The notes beneath the pieces were generated by a model. The model had not been told where the DNA came from and made no database searches. It saw only the letters and a program-made list of their open reading frames with translations. Both the position numbers and the translations under genes were made by a program. From NCBI GenBank assembly GCA_002842395.1, contig PHCV01000005.1:1-64000 (forward strand): a stretch of 64,000 nucleotides of DNA. Reading direction: 5' to 3'. Source of the DNA: Betaproteobacteria bacterium HGW-Betaproteobacteria-11 (lineage in GTDB: Bacteria > Pseudomonadota > Gammaproteobacteria > Burkholderiales > Rhodocyclaceae). Positions 38,432 to 51,729 of the stretch are shown piece by piece. Numbering within the stretch: position 1 is the first letter of the stretch; every line of letters starts with the position of its first letter.

Positions 38432-39317
38432 GCTCTGGCGCAATCAGTGGCGCGCGGATGAGCCGATGGCGCGGCATGTGTCCTGGCGCGCCGGTGGCGT
38501 CGCGGCGCGGGCATTCTTCCCCACCGATCTGGCTGCCTTAGCCGCCTGTCTGCAACAACTTCGTCATGACGAACCGCTGTTGCTGCTCGGCCTTGGCAGC
38601 AATCTGCTGGTGCGTGACGGCGGCTTCAAGGGCACCGCGATCTTCACCCATGGCGCGCTGGATGTACTGCGCCGCGAGACCGACGGCAGCCTGTATGCCG
38701 AGGCTGGAGTCGCCGCGCCCAAGCTGGCGCGCTTTGCGGCCAATGCGGGACTGGCCGAGGCGGAGTTTCTCGCCGGCATTCCCGGCACGGTGGGCGGTGC
38801 GCTGGCGATGAATGCCGGCTGCCATGGCGGTGAGACCTGGCGTTACATCGAGCGGGTGCTGATGCTCGACCGGCGGGGGCGCTTCATCGAGCGTACGGCG
38901 GAAGATTTCGAGATTGGCTACCGTCATGTCGGGCTCCGCCACGAGACGGATGAACTTTTTGCGGCGGCCTGGTTTCGTTTTCCATCCGGCGAACCGGCAT
39001 TGGCCCGGGCGCGCATCCGCGAACTGCTGGCGCGGCGGATTGCCACCCAGCCACTCGCCCTGCCCAATGCCGGTTCGGTATTCCGCAATCCGCCACGGGA
39101 TCACGCGGCGCGCCTGATCGAGGCGGCGGGCTTGAAAGGACTGCGTCTCGGCGGCGCGCAGGTTTCCGAAAAGCATGCGAATTTCATCGTTAATCCCGAG
39201 GGTGCGGCGAGTGCAAGTGCGATAGAAATGCTAATCGGCCGGATTCAGGTAGCAGTGGCCGAAAAATTTGGCGTGCAACTGGTGCGTGAAGTACGAATTG
39301 TTGGAGAAAGCGTGTGA
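38424..39317 (+). CDS. murB: UDP-N-acetylenolpyruvoylglucosamine reductase
   Basis: A 297-residue FAD enzyme that makes UDP-MurNAc. The PP-loop is [14 protein letters not shown]; further motifs are [20 protein letters not shown] and the catalytic serine region [10 protein letters not shown]. Length and the missing third-domain loop fit the short type II MurB. The ATG overlaps murC, and its stop overlaps ddlB as GTGA. Confidence 0.95.
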   Translation: MAELWRNQWRADEPMARHVSWRAGGVAARAFFPTDLAALAACLQQLRHDEPLLLLGLGSNLLVRDGGFKGTAIFTHGALDVLRRETDGSLYAEAGVAAPKLARFAANAGLAEAEFLAGIPGTVGGALAMNAGCHGGETWRYIERVLMLDRRGRFIERTAEDFEIGYRHVGLRHETDELFAAAWFRFPSGEPALARARIRELLARRIATQPLALPNAGSVFRNPPRDHAARLIEAAGLKGLRLGGAQVSEKHANFIVNPEGAASASAIEMLIGRIQVAVAEKFGVQLVREVRIVGESV

Positions 39318-40222
39318 ATCTGGGCAAGGTGGCGGTGATGATGGGCGGCAAGTCGGCCGAGCGCGAGGTCTCGCTGAAAAGTGGCGCCGCCGTGCTCGCC
39401 GCGTTGCGCGCCACGGGCATCGACGCCCACGCCTTCGATCCGCGCGACCAGCCGCTCGAGGCGCTGCATGCCGGGGGATTCGAGCGGGTCTTCATCGCCC
39501 TCCACGGCCGTGGCGGCGAGGACGGCTGCTTGCAGGGCGCGCTCGACTGGCTGGAGATTCCCTACACCGGCAGCGGCGTGCTGGCTTCGGCGCTGGCGAT
39601 GGACAAATGGCGCTGCAAGCTGGTCTGGTCGGCGGCCGGACTGCCTGTGCCCGAGTATGAAATTCTTGCCGTGGCAAGCGATTTCGCCGCGGTCGAGGCG
39701 CGCCTCGGCTTGCCGCTGTTCGTCAAGCCGGCCAATGAAGGTTCCAGCATCGGCATCAGCAAGGTGAAGCAGCCCGGCGGCCTGCGGGCGGCCTTCGAGC
39801 TGGCCGCCGGATATGACGCCTGCGTGATCGCCGAGCGATTCCTGTCCGGTGGCGAGTTCACGGTCGGGATTCTCGGCCGGCGCGCCCTGCCGGTGATCCG
39901 CATCGTGCCGGCCGGCGAGTTCTATGATTTCGATGCCAAGTACCTGCGCGACGATACCGAATACCGGATGCCGAGCGGACTCTCGTCCCAGGCCGAAGCC
40001 GAGATGCAGACCTTGGCCCTGCGCGCCTTCGAGGTACTCGGCGGCCGCGGCTGGGGGCGGGTCGACCTGATGCTGGATGCCGCGGGCCGGCCCTGGTGCC
40101 TGGAGGCTAACACCGCGCCAGGGATGACCGATCATTCGCTGGTGCCGATGGCGGCACATGCCGCTGGCATCGACTTTCGCGAGCTGGTTGTCGGTTTGCT
40201 GCAGGAGGCGCGCCATGGCTGA
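39314..40222 (+). CDS. ddlB: D-alanine--D-alanine ligase
   Basis: A 302-residue ATP-grasp ligase that makes the D-Ala-D-Ala dipeptide. Motifs: [47 protein letters not shown] and [17 protein letters not shown]. It starts with GTG 39314, overlapping the murB stop. The 3' end overlaps ftsQ by 8 bases. Confidence 0.96.
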   Translation: MNLGKVAVMMGGKSAEREVSLKSGAAVLAALRATGIDAHAFDPRDQPLEALHAGGFERVFIALHGRGGEDGCLQGALDWLEIPYTGSGVLASALAMDKWRCKLVWSAAGLPVPEYEILAVASDFAAVEARLGLPLFVKPANEGSSIGISKVKQPGGLRAAFELAAGYDACVIAERFLSGGEFTVGILGRRALPVIRIVPAGEFYDFDAKYLRDDTEYRMPSGLSSQAEAEMQTLALRAFEVLGGRGWGRVDLMLDAAGRPWCLEANTAPGMTDHSLVPMAAHAAGIDFRELVVGLLQEARHG

Positions 40223-41060
40223 TCCCAGGATTTCGCCGGAGAGCGGAGAGCGCAGCAGGACAGCAGCCTCCGGCCGCAAGGGACGGGGCAACCAGCGCGT
40301 GAGCGAGCATGCAGCGAGCGTGGGGCTCTGGCACCAGCCGGCCCTCCTTAATCTGTTGGCCGACCTGTTGTGGCTGCTTGGCGGCTTGCTCGTGGCGTGG
40401 GAGGGAATGCAACTGCTGCAACGCCTGCCGCTGGCGCCACTTAAACAATTGACGGTAGCTTCGCCCCTGACCCAGGTTTCTCCGGCACAGATCGAACACG
40501 TCGCGCAGACGACCATCGCCGGCAATTTTTTCACCGTCGACCTGGAGCAGGCGCAGGCCGCGTTCCAGCAGCTGCCCTGGGTGCGGCGAGCCAGCGTGCG
40601 GCGCCTCTGGCCTGACGGCGTCGAACTGGTCATCGAGGAGCAGCGTCCGGTGGCGCGCTGGACTCCGCTGGAGGGCGCGCCTCGCCTGGTGAATGCGTTT
40701 GGCGAAGTATTCAGCGCAACGACCGGCGAATCCTTGCCGTTGTTCACCGGCCCGGAGGGCAGTGCGCCACGAATGTTGGATGAATATCGTGAATTCACGG
40801 CAGCGCTGGCGGCCAGCGGACATGTACCCGTTGCCGTGCGGCTGTCGCCACGCGAAGCCTGGCAGTTGAAGCTCGATGACGGGGTGGTGCTCGAACTGGG
40901 GCGAGACCAGCCCAAGGCGCCCCTCGCCGAGCGGTTGCAGCGCTTCACGAATCACTATGCCGCGGTGAAAAACCGTGTGCGGCAGCTGGGTGGCGTGGAT
41001 ATGCGTTATCCGAACGGATTTGCCCTGATTCCCGTCCACGACCGGACGGGCGCGGGTTAA
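40215..41060 (+). CDS. ftsQ: Cell division protein FtsQ
   Basis: A 281-residue bitopic divisome protein. A basic cytoplasmic tail of about 45 residues precedes one membrane helix ([16 protein letters not shown]), the POTRA domain ([10 protein letters not shown]...[20 protein letters not shown]) and the beta domain. It links FtsL/FtsB to the early divisome. ATG 40215 overlaps ddlB in ATGGCTGA. Confidence 0.94.
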   Translation: MADPRISPESGERSRTAASGRKGRGNQRVSEHAASVGLWHQPALLNLLADLLWLLGGLLVAWEGMQLLQRLPLAPLKQLTVASPLTQVSPAQIEHVAQTTIAGNFFTVDLEQAQAAFQQLPWVRRASVRRLWPDGVELVIEEQRPVARWTPLEGAPRLVNAFGEVFSATTGESLPLFTGPEGSAPRMLDEYREFTAALAASGHVPVAVRLSPREAWQLKLDDGVVLELGRDQPKAPLAERLQRFTNHYAAVKNRVRQLGGVDMRYPNGFALIPVHDRTGAG

Positions 41061-41084
41061 CGGGGTATGGGTTCAGGAAGAATC

Positions 41085-42317
41085 ATGAGCAAGGAAGCAA
41101 AACGGGATTTGATCGTCGGCCTCGATATCGGCACCTCGAAGATCGTCGCCATTGTCGGCGAACTCGATGGCGAGGGGCGGCTGAACATTCTCGGTCTCGG
41201 CATGCAGGAATCGAGCGGGCTGAAGCGGGGCATGGTGATCAATATCGAGGCAACGGTGAATTCGATCTCGCGGGCGATCGCCGAAGTCGAAATGATGGTC
41301 GGCTGCAAGATCGGCGAGGTCTATACCGGGATCGCCGGCAGTCACATCAAGAGCAAGGATTCTTCCGGGATGGCCGTGGTGCGGGAAAAGGAGGTCACGC
41401 CATTCGATGTCGAGCGCGCGATCGAGGCCGCCAACGCGACGCCGATCTCGGCGGACGACCAGATTCTCCACACCTTGGTGCAGGAGTTCATCGTCGATGG
41501 CCAGGATGGCGTCAAGGAGCCGATCGGCATGGACGCCCGCCGGCTGGATGTCCGGGTGCATCTGGTGACCGGCGCGGTGACGGCGGTGCAGAACATCGTC
41601 AAGTGCGTGCATCGCTGCGGGCTGGAGGTGGTCGATCTGGTGTTGCAGCCCCTGGCCTCGGGCTATGCCGTGCTGACCGAGGATGAAAAAGATGTCGGCG
41701 TTTGCCTGGTCGACATTGGTGGCGGCACCACCGATGTGGCGGTGTTCGTGCAGGGAGCGATCCGGCATACCGCCGTGATCCCGATCTCCGGGGATCAGAT
41801 CACCAATGATATTGCCATTGCCCTGCGCACCTCGACGCAGGATGCGGAAGAAATCAAGATACGTTACGGCGTCGCCTTGCAGCAGATGGCCGCCGCCGAG
41901 GAGATGATCGAAGTGCCCGGCGTCGGCGACCGGCCGGCGACGCAGCTTTCGCGGCAGACCCTGGCCGGATTCGTCCAGCCGCGGGTCGAGGAAATCTTTC
42001 AGAAAGTGCAGGAGGAACTGCGGCGCAGCGGTTATGAGCGGCTGCTGCGGGCAGGCATCGTGCTCACCGGCGGCGCGGCACAGATGCCGGGCATGGCCGA
42101 ACTGGGCGAGGAAATATTCCATAACACCGTGAAGTTGGCGGTGCCGCATTACGACGGCAATCTGCGTGATTTCGTGCGCAATCCGCGTTATTCCACGGCA
42201 ATGGGACTTTTGCTGGAGGGGGTGGCGCAGCGCCAGCGCGGCATGAAGGTGCAAAACCCGAGAACCTTCGGGCAGGTTCTGGCGCGCATGAAGGCATGGT
42301 TTGCGAAGAATTTTTGA
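41085..42317 (+). CDS. ftsA: Cell division protein FtsA (actin-like)
   Basis: A 410-residue actin-like ATPase that ties FtsZ to the membrane. Motifs: VGLDIGTSKIVAIVGE, GCKIGEVYTGIAGSHIKS (1C domain), DIGGGTTDVAVF and LTGGAAQMPG, with a C-terminal amphipathic helix (ARMKAWFAKNF). ATG 41085 follows AGGAAG; ATG 41067, six codons upstream, is possible but lies too close to its only GGGG. Confidence 0.96.
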   Translation: MSKEAKRDLIVGLDIGTSKIVAIVGELDGEGRLNILGLGMQESSGLKRGMVINIEATVNSISRAIAEVEMMVGCKIGEVYTGIAGSHIKSKDSSGMAVVREKEVTPFDVERAIEAANATPISADDQILHTLVQEFIVDGQDGVKEPIGMDARRLDVRVHLVTGAVTAVQNIVKCVHRCGLEVVDLVLQPLASGYAVLTEDEKDVGVCLVDIGGGTTDVAVFVQGAIRHTAVIPISGDQITNDIAIALRTSTQDAEEIKIRYGVALQQMAAAEEMIEVPGVGDRPATQLSRQTLAGFVQPRVEEIFQKVQEELRRSGYERLLRAGIVLTGGAAQMPGMAELGEEIFHNTVKLAVPHYDGNLRDFVRNPRYSTAMGLLLEGVAQRQRGMKVQNPRTFGQVLARMKAWFAKNF

Positions 42318-42350
42318 TCGATTTTGTAGTTGTTTTCAAAGGAGGCTGGC

Positions 42351-43535
42351 ATGTTTGAACTTGAAGAAGTGACGACCGCGGAAGCGGAGTCGGGGACCAC
42401 CCTGATCAAGGTGATTGGCGTCGGAGGTGCCGGTGGCAATGCCGTCGAACACATGATCCGGGAAGGCGTCGGTGGCGTCGAATTCATTTGCTGCAACACC
42501 GATGCGCAGGCGTTGATCAAGAGCACGGCGCAGGTCAAGCTGCAACTGGGTCCTGGACTGGGTGCCGGCGGCAAGCCGGAAAAGGCCAAGGCGCTGGCTC
42601 AGGCCGAGCGCGAGCGAATTGCCGATATGCTTGCCGGGGCGCACATGGTGTTTCTCACCGCGGGCATGGGTGGGGGCACCGGCACCGGCGCGGCACCGGT
42701 AATCGCCGAAGTGGCGCGGGAAATGGGCATCCTGACCGTGGCCGTGGTGACCAAGCCCTTCGAGTACGAAGGGAAACGCAAGCGCCTGGCGGAAGAAGGC
42801 GTGACCGAGCTTGCCCGCCATGTCGATTCGCTGATCGTGATTCTCAACGAAAAACTGGAAGAAGTTCTCGGCGATGAAGTCAGCATGCTTGATGCGTTCA
42901 AGGCGGCGGACAATGTTCTGCGCAATGCCGTGGGCGGGATCGCCGAAATCATCAATGTTCCGGGCCTGGTCAATGTCGACTTCGAGGATGTGCGCACGGT
43001 GATGAGCGAGATGGGCAAGGCGATGATGGGCTCGGCGATGGCCGCCGGTGTCGACCGCGCCCGCATTGCGGCGGAGGAAGCCGTGGCCAGTCCGTTGCTG
43101 GAAGGCATCGAGCTCTCCGGCGCGCGCGGGGTGCTGGTGAATATCACGGCCAGCACGACACTCGGGCTCAAGGAGTACAAGGAAGTCATGAACACTATCC
43201 GTGAATACACGGCGGCCGAGGCAACGGTCATTTGCGGCGCGGTGTTCGATGAGTCGATGGAGGATCGGCTGCGGGTCACGGTGGTGGCCACCGGACTGGG
43301 TGGCGCGGCGGCCCAGGTGCGCAAACCCGAAATGCGTGTTGTCGAGTCCCTTGGACTGCGTACCGGTACCGACAATTATCAGGTTGCGGATGCCGCGTAT
43401 GGCACGATCGACCTGTCTTCCGTGATTTCGAGCGCACGCGGCAGCACACCGCGCAATTCGCAGGCCGAAGCGATGGCGGCATCCGGTGTCGACAAGTACG
43501 ATATTCCCGCGTTTTTGCGCCGGCAATCGGACTGA
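42351..43535 (+). CDS. ftsZ: Cell division GTPase FtsZ
   Basis: A 394-residue tubulin-like GTPase that forms the Z ring. Motifs: GVGGAGGNAVEHM, the tubulin signature GGGTGTGAAPV near residue 108, NVDFEDVRTVM and the C-terminal peptide YDIPAFLRRQ, which binds FtsA. ATG 42351 follows AAAGGAGG (42338-42345), the strongest ribosome site in the cluster, fitting the need for high FtsZ levels. A large hairpin follows the stop. Confidence 0.98.
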   Translation: MFELEEVTTAEAESGTTLIKVIGVGGAGGNAVEHMIREGVGGVEFICCNTDAQALIKSTAQVKLQLGPGLGAGGKPEKAKALAQAERERIADMLAGAHMVFLTAGMGGGTGTGAAPVIAEVAREMGILTVAVVTKPFEYEGKRKRLAEEGVTELARHVDSLIVILNEKLEEVLGDEVSMLDAFKAADNVLRNAVGGIAEIINVPGLVNVDFEDVRTVMSEMGKAMMGSAMAAGVDRARIAAEEAVASPLLEGIELSGARGVLVNITASTTLGLKEYKEVMNTIREYTAAEATVICGAVFDESMEDRLRVTVVATGLGGAAAQVRKPEMRVVESLGLRTGTDNYQVADAAYGTIDLSSVISSARGSTPRNSQAEAMAASGVDKYDIPAFLRRQSD

Positions 43536-43547
43536 CGGCGCACAGCG

Positions 43548-43589
43548 CACCCGCCCCGGCCGGAATGCCTCCTTCGGCCGGGGCGGGTG
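43548..43589 (+). terminator. Large GC hairpin between ftsZ and lpxC
   Basis: A perfect 15-bp stem (CACCCGCCCCGGCCG with its inverse) and a 12-base loop begin 12 bases after the ftsZ stop. No T-run follows, so it may stabilise the ftsZ message, pause polymerase or end transcription only partly before lpxC. Confidence 0.6.
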
Positions 43590-43656
43590 GCGTGGATGCA
43601 TGCGCGGTAGAATCATGCTTCGCGGTTAGCTTCACCTTTACTCTGTTTCTTCGATC

Positions 43657-44571
43657 ATGTTGCGTCAGCGCACCCTGAAATCATTGGTCAAAACGACGGG
43701 CGTCGGATTGCATTCCGGGGCCAAGGTGACGCTTGTCTTGCGTCCGGCCCAACCCGATACGGGTGTCGTGTTTCATCGCATCGACCTCGATCCCCCGGTG
43801 GACATCAAGGCCGATCCGTTCGCTGTGGGCGATACGCGCCTTGCCTCCTGCCTGGAAAAGCAGGGAGCCCGCATCGCCACGGTCGAGCACCTGATGTCAG
43901 CCCTGTCCGGTCTTGGCATAGACAATATCCATGTCGATGTCGATGCGGCCGAAATGCCGATCATGGATGGTTCCGCGGCTCCCTTCGTGTTCCTGCTGCA
44001 GGCGGCTGGCATCGAAGAGCAAAATGTCGCCAAGAAGTTTCTGCGGGTAAAAAAACCGGTCGAGGTCAAAGAGGGCGACAAATGGGCACGCCTGTCGCCC
44101 TATGACGGATTCAGCCTCGATTTTTCGATCGTCTTCGATCATCCGGCGATGGCCCGTACCGATTCGCGGGCACATATCGATTTCGCCGACCAGTCCTACC
44201 TGCGCGAGGTCGCCCGTGCCCGCACCTTCGGTTTCATGCAGGATGTGGAAACCCTGCGCGAGCAGGGGCTGGCCCTCGGCGGCAGCCTGGAAAACGCCAT
44301 CGTGATGGACGAATACCGGGTGCTGAACAGTGATGGCCTGCGGTATGCCGATGAATTCGTCAAGCACAAGATCCTCGATGCGGTCGGCGATCTGTATCTG
44401 GCCGGCCATCCATTGCTGGCGGCCTTTGCCGCCCACAAGTCGGGACATGCGCTGAACAACCAGCTGTTACGTGCACTGCTGGCGGACGCCTCGGCCTGGG
44501 AGCTGGTCAGTTTCGAGGAAGCGCAGGCTGCCCCGGCCACCGTTGCGCGGCTCTATCCCCAGCTGCTCTAG
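43657..44571 (+). CDS. lpxC: UDP-3-O-acyl-GlcNAc deacetylase
   Basis: A 304-residue zinc amidase, the committed step of lipid A synthesis. Zinc and catalytic motifs: [42 protein letters not shown] and the C-terminal His in [11 protein letters not shown]. It sits 121 bp after ftsZ, as usual in proteobacteria. Confidence 0.97.
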   Translation: MLRQRTLKSLVKTTGVGLHSGAKVTLVLRPAQPDTGVVFHRIDLDPPVDIKADPFAVGDTRLASCLEKQGARIATVEHLMSALSGLGIDNIHVDVDAAEMPIMDGSAAPFVFLLQAAGIEEQNVAKKFLRVKKPVEVKEGDKWARLSPYDGFSLDFSIVFDHPAMARTDSRAHIDFADQSYLREVARARTFGFMQDVETLREQGLALGGSLENAIVMDEYRVLNSDGLRYADEFVKHKILDAVGDLYLAGHPLLAAFAAHKSGHALNNQLLRALLADASAWELVSFEEAQAAPATVARLYPQLL

Positions 44572-44582
44572 GTTCCCTGCCC

Positions 44583-44765
44583 ATGCTGTTGCTGAGAATC
44601 ATCGGCATTCTGGTCGCCATCACCATCGGCAGCAGCGTGGTTGCCTGGCTGTTCACCGGCGACCGGCGCTACCTTGTCCTGGCGGGACGCGTAGCCAAGG
44701 GCGCCTTGTTCGTCGCGCTGGTTATCCTGGTATTGATGGCCGCCGAACGGCTGATCATTCTTTGA
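44583..44765 (+). CDS. Small membrane protein downstream of lpxC
   Basis: A 60-residue protein with two predicted membrane helices (residues 2-24 and 42-60) around a short basic loop (TGDRRYLVLAGRVAKG). It starts 11 bases after lpxC and its end overlaps the convergent DciA-like gene by 11 bases. Small proteins of this kind are often found beside lpxC/dciA in betaproteobacteria; function unknown. Confidence 0.7.
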   Translation: MLLLRIIGILVAITIGSSVVAWLFTGDRRYLVLAGRVAKGALFVALVILVLMAAERLIIL

Positions 44766-45189
44766 GCGCATGTAACAGACGCTCCAGAGCCCTCCTGAGC
44801 TTCGATTCCCGGGGCAGGGCCTCGGTCAGCAAGGCCAGTCCCTGTTTCTGTTCATCGCCCGGGAGCACTGGCCGCTCATGTGGCGGATGCGGTGAATCGG
44901 TCGCCAGGGGTTGCACCCGCACTCCGATTTGGGTAATCTCGGTCGCCTGATTCGATAGCTGGCTGGCGATACGCGGGCCGAGCTGTCGAATTTTTGCAGC
45001 AATGGCGCCGTTGTCGGCGTGGATCGACAATTTACCCAGCCGGAAGTTGGCAACCCTGGCGTGTGGCCTCAGCGCAGCGGGCAGGGTTGCGTCAAGCTGG
45101 CGCTGAAGCAAGCGCAGGCGATCGGCATGGGCGACGAGACGGGCCATGCCGCTGCCGGAAACCAGGTGTTCCTGGAGACTCTTCGCCAT
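44755..45189 (-). CDS. DciA-like DUF721 protein (putative helicase loader)
   Basis: A 144-residue protein with the DUF721 layout, including RLLQRQLDATLPAALRPHAR, VANFRLGKLSIHADNGAIAA and a helical end of the domain (KIRQLGPRIASQLS). DciA loads DnaB in bacteria that lack DnaC; that role is family knowledge. Its place between lpxC and secA is typical. ATG 45189 lies 28 bases from the divergent peptidase start. The C-terminal tail is Pro/Glu-rich. Confidence 0.75.
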   Translation of the reverse strand: MAKSLQEHLVSGSGMARLVAHADRLRLLQRQLDATLPAALRPHARVANFRLGKLSIHADNGAIAAKIRQLGPRIASQLSNQATEITQIGVRVQPLATDSPHPPHERPVLPGDEQKQGLALLTEALPRESKLRRALERLLHALKE

Positions 45190-45217
45190 ATCAAGCAGAA
45201 TCTTGAAGGAGGAAAGC

Positions 45218-46183
45218 GTGCATATTATTCTTGTCTCCAATCGTTTGGCAACCGCCAGGAGCATAACGCTGACCTGGAAACATCTGTGGTTCGGCCTGTT
45301 CGCCCTGATGACTTCAATCGTCATGCTGTCTTCGGTGTTTTCCTATCTGACGGTTCGCCACGCGGCGGAAATTCGCCTGCCGTTCTTGCAGGATCTGCTG
45401 CGCACCATGGATGTCGACGATTCACAGCGCTCGCAAAGCTACATGCGCGAGAACCTGAATGCGATGGCCGTCAAGCTGGGCCAGATGCAGGCGCAATTGT
45501 TGCGCCTCGACAGCGTTGGCGAGCGGCTGGCCGGCATGGCCGGAATCAAGCCGCAGGATCTGAAGGCGGCCGAAGCCGGTGGCGATGGTCGCGGCGGCCC
45601 GTTGCTGCAACCCAGCCAGTTGTCTTCAACCGAGCTGCAGCACGCCGTCAACTCGCTGGCGCAGCAGGTCGAAGCCAAATCCGATGCGATGTCGCTGATC
45701 GAATCGCAGCTGCTCGAGGATCGTGTCAGGAAAAACCTTCTGCCGACCAGCTTGCCGGTGATGGCGCAATGGAATGCCTCGACCTATGGCTGGCGGATCG
45801 ATCCTTTCACCGGCGAGCGGGCAATGCACGAAGGCGTGGATTTCGTCGCGGAGCCAGGCACTCCGATCCACGCCGCGGCGGCGGGGATCGTGATTCGTGC
45901 CGAGATGCACCCGCAATACGGCAATCTGGTTGAAATCGATCACGGCAGGGATATCACGACCCGCTATGCCCACGCCTCGGCAATCCTTGTCAAACCCGGG
46001 CAATTCGTGCGCCGCGGGCAGATCGTCGCCCGGGTGGGAACGAGCGGACGATCCACCGGGCCGCATCTGCACTTCGAGGTCCGGGTGCAGGGCATCGCCC
46101 AGAACCCCGATCGTTTCCTGCGCATGGCCGAAGCGGGCACTACCCGGTTGGCACGTCTGCGGCCCGCACCAGAAGCGCAGTGA
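45218..46183 (+). CDS. Membrane-anchored M23 (LytM) peptidoglycan endopeptidase
   Basis: A 321-residue protein. A membrane helix near residues 25-45 is followed by a coiled region (about 75-175) and a C-terminal M23 domain. The zinc ligands are visible: His and Asp in AMHEGVDF, and the HLHF motif. These suggest an active metalloenzyme cutting peptidoglycan cross-links or regulating division. The start is GTG 45218 behind AAGGAGG (45206-45212). Confidence 0.9.
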   Translation: MHIILVSNRLATARSITLTWKHLWFGLFALMTSIVMLSSVFSYLTVRHAAEIRLPFLQDLLRTMDVDDSQRSQSYMRENLNAMAVKLGQMQAQLLRLDSVGERLAGMAGIKPQDLKAAEAGGDGRGGPLLQPSQLSSTELQHAVNSLAQQVEAKSDAMSLIESQLLEDRVRKNLLPTSLPVMAQWNASTYGWRIDPFTGERAMHEGVDFVAEPGTPIHAAAAGIVIRAEMHPQYGNLVEIDHGRDITTRYAHASAILVKPGQFVRRGQIVARVGTSGRSTGPHLHFEVRVQGIAQNPDRFLRMAEAGTTRLARLRPAPEAQ

Positions 46184-46287
46184 CGCAGGCGACTGGCGCG
46201 GAATAGGCGAGCAGGGCAGGGGCAGGCCCCCATGCTAAAATTTTCCTTTTACCTTGCCGGCTGGCATTGCTGTTGGCCGCGTGACCC

Positions 46288-49004
<2,717 letters not shown>

Positions 49005-49008
<4 letters not shown>

Positions 49009-50018
49009 ACGAGCTGCGCACCCTCGCCGAGGACGGCGGTGCGGTCGTCATCCTCGATCAGACCCGGCTGCCGCACGAGACCGTCTTCGTGCGCCTGACG
49101 ACACTGGCCGGTGTCGCTCGGGCCATCCGCACCATGCAGGTTCGCGGCGCGCCGCTGATTGGCGCCACCGCGGCCTACGGCGTGGCGCTGGGACTGGCGG
49201 AAGGCCTGCCACTGGGGAACATCCTGGCCACCCTCGCCGCGACACGGCCGACCGCGGTCAATCTGCACTGGGCGCTGCGGCGGATGGAGAGCGTGCTCGA
49301 AAACTCGGCGCTGGCGGCACGGCGAGAAGTCGCCTGGAACGAGGCGCGGGCCATCGCCCGCGAGGATATGGAAGCCAATGCCGCCATTGGAAGGCATGGG
49401 TTGTCATTGATCGCGCGCATGCGGAAGGCGGTGCGCGCTTGCGGTGACATTGACGTAGTCAATGTCATGACGCATTGCAATGCCGGGCGGCTGGCCACCG
49501 TCGCCCACGGCACCGCGCTGGCGCCGGTCTATGCCGCGCACCGCGCCGGCATCCCGCTGCATGTCTGGGTGTCGGAGACGCGACCGCGCAATCAGGGGCT
49601 GCTCACCGTGTGGGAACTGGCCGAGGCTGGCGTGCCGCACACATTGATCGCCGACAACGCCGCCGGCCTGTTGCTGATGCGGGGCGAGGTCGATGCGGTG
49701 ATCGTCGGCGCCGACCGGATCGCCGCCAACGGCGATGTGGTGAACAAGGTCGGCACCTATCTCAAGGCGCTCGCCGCGAAGGCGCACGGCGTGCCGTTCT
49801 ATGTTGCCGCGCCGTTATCCACGCTGGATTTTTCCTGTGCCGGAGGCGCGGCCGTGCCGCTCGAGGAACGCGCGGCGGAAGAGCTGGGCGAAGGCTCGCA
49901 GGTTGCCGGGAACGTGGCCAATCCCGCCTTCGACGTGACCCCGGCGGCGCTCGTCACTGCCATCATTTCCGAGCGCGGCTGCGCAAAACCGACGGAGATT
50001 GCGGCATGGCAGAGCTGA
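49005..50018 (+). CDS. mtnA: Methylthioribose-1-phosphate isomerase
   Basis: A 337-residue sugar isomerase that converts 5-methylthioribose 1-phosphate to the ribulose form. Conserved segments: [28 protein letters not shown] (catalytic Cys) and [19 protein letters not shown] (catalytic Asp). No ATG suits the usual start. TTG 49005 overlaps the secA stop as TTGA and gives a slightly short N-terminus; ATG 48960 lies inside secA. It is coupled to a class II aldolase gene downstream by a 13-base overlap. Confidence 0.92.
49300..49324 (-). repeat. 25-bp dispersed element, copy 8 (GAG variant)
   Basis: On the minus strand: CGCCGT-GCC-GCCAGCGCCGAGTTTT. It is antisense within mtnA (ENSALAARR). Confidence 0.75.
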
Positions 50019-50671
50019 GCGAACTTGCCGCCGACGTGCTGGCCACGGCCCGCGCGATGAATGCGAGCGGGATCAACCGGGGCACGGCCGGCAATGTCTC
50101 GGCGCGCTGCACCGAAGGTTTTCTGATCACGCCGACCGGCATGGATTACGCACTCTGCGAGCCGGCGGACATGGTCAAAGTCGGCCTTGGCGGCACGCCG
50201 GAGCCAGCCTCTCCGGACGGGGCGTTCAATCGGCGCCGGCCCTCCTCCGAATGGCGCTTCCACCGTGATATCTACCTCGCCCGCAGCGAGGCCGGCGCCA
50301 TCGTGCACACCCACGCCCCCTTCGCCACGGCGCTCGCCTGCCAGCGCCAGGGTATTCCCGCTTTTCATTACATGGTGGCGCGTTTCGGCGGGGCCGACGT
50401 GCGCTGCGCCGACTATGCGACGTTCGGCACGCAGGCGCTATCCGATGCCATCGTCAAGGCGCTTGCTGGCCGTAGCGCCTGTCTGATGGCGCATCACGGC
50501 ATGCTGGCCTGCGGCCGTGATCTCGCTCGGGCGCTGGCTCTGGCGATCGAGTTGGAAACCCTGGCCGAGCAGTATTGGCGGGTGCTGCAACTGGGCGTGC
50601 CCAAGTTGCTCGACGCCGACGAAATGGCGCGCGTGCTGGAAAAATTCACCACTTACGGTCAGCAGGATTGA
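50006..50671 (+). CDS. Class II aldolase/adducin-family protein (fuculose-aldolase-like)
   Basis: A 221-residue zinc aldolase-type protein. Motifs: GTAGNVSAR near the start, EWRFHRDIY (acidic catalytic residue), HTHAPFATALA (two zinc His) and MAHHGMLACGRDL (third zinc His). The HHGMLACG form is closer to fuculose-phosphate aldolase and to the Ald2 aldolase of the DHAP shunt than to MtnB dehydratase. The 13-base overlap with mtnA indicates joint use: MtnA makes 5-methylthioribulose 1-phosphate and this enzyme would cleave it to DHAP and an aldehyde. The substrate is inferred. Confidence 0.85.
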   Translation: MAELSELAADVLATARAMNASGINRGTAGNVSARCTEGFLITPTGMDYALCEPADMVKVGLGGTPEPASPDGAFNRRRPSSEWRFHRDIYLARSEAGAIVHTHAPFATALACQRQGIPAFHYMVARFGGADVRCADYATFGTQALSDAIVKALAGRSACLMAHHGMLACGRDLARALALAIELETLAEQYWRVLQLGVPKLLDADEMARVLEKFTTYGQQD

Positions 50672-50674
50672 GCC

Positions 50675-51673
50675 TTACCCGGCGTGATACGCCGCCACCC
50701 GCTCCACTTCGTTTTTCGAACCGAGGATCACCGGCACGCGCTGGTGCAGGTTCGCCGGCTCGAGTTCGAGTATCCGCTGGCGGCCGGTGGTTGCTGCGCC
50801 GCCCGCCTGTTCGACGATGAAGGCCATCGGATTGGCCTCGTAGAGCAGGCGCAGCTTGCCGCCCTTTTCGCGCGTCTTGGCATCCAGCGGATACATGAAA
50901 ATGCCGCCGCGGCAGAGGATGCGGTGCACGTCGGCGACCATCGAGGCCACCCAGCGCATGTTGAAGTCGCTACCGCGCGGCCCGTCCTTGCCGGCGAGCA
51001 GCTCATCGACATAGCGTTTGACCGGCGGTTCCCAGTGACGATTGTTCGAGGCGTTGATGGCGAACTCGCGGGTATCGGCAGGAATTTTCACGGCGGACTG
51101 GGTGAGCACGAAGCTGCCGAGCTCGCGGTCGAGGGTGAAGACATTGACGCCATCGCCGAGGGTGAGCACCAGCAGCGTGGTCGGGCCATACACGGCATAG
51201 CCGGCGCAGAGCTGGCGGGTGCCGGACTGGAGGAAGGCCTGCTCGGTCGGCGCCATGCCCTCCGGGCACTGCAGGACTGAAAAAATGGTCCCCACCGAGA
51301 CATTGATGTCGATGTTCGAGGAGCCGTCGAGCGGATCGAACAGCAACAGATATTCGCCCTTCGGATAGCGGTTGGGAATCGGGTGCGGCAGTTCCATTTC
51401 CTCGGAGGCCATCGCCGCCAGATGGCCGCCCCACTCGTTGGCTTCGAGCAGGATCTCGTTGGAGATGACGTCGAGTTTCTTCTGCGCCTCGCCCTGCACG
51501 TTGTCCGCGCCCGCGCCACCCAGCACGTCGGCCAGCGCGCCCTTGCCGATGGCGATCGAAATCGCCTTGCAGGCGCGGGCGACGACTTCGATCAGCAGCC
51601 GCAGTTCGGAGGAGATGACGTGCTTGTTGCGTTGTTCTTCGATCAGGAAACGGGAAAGACTGATGCGGCGCAT
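50675..51673 (-). CDS. fbp: Fructose-1,6-bisphosphatase class I
   Basis: A 332-residue gluconeogenic phosphatase with the metal site [20 protein letters not shown] near residue 115 and the substrate loop [20 protein letters not shown]. Length is normal. Convergent with the aldolase gene, 3 bases apart, which would be in keeping with DHAP entering gluconeogenesis, though position alone does not show this. Confidence 0.96.
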   Translation of the reverse strand: MRRISLSRFLIEEQRNKHVISSELRLLIEVVARACKAISIAIGKGALADVLGGAGADNVQGEAQKKLDVISNEILLEANEWGGHLAAMASEEMELPHPIPNRYPKGEYLLLFDPLDGSSNIDINVSVGTIFSVLQCPEGMAPTEQAFLQSGTRQLCAGYAVYGPTTLLVLTLGDGVNVFTLDRELGSFVLTQSAVKIPADTREFAINASNNRHWEPPVKRYVDELLAGKDGPRGSDFNMRWVASMVADVHRILCRGGIFMYPLDAKTREKGGKLRLLYEANPMAFIVEQAGGAATTGRQRILELEPANLHQRVPVILGSKNEVERVAAYHAG

Positions 51674-51729
51674 GGCGGAAGGCTCGGCAAAGGGAAGGCC
51701 GCGATTATATCGGCGGTGCGGAGCCCCGG

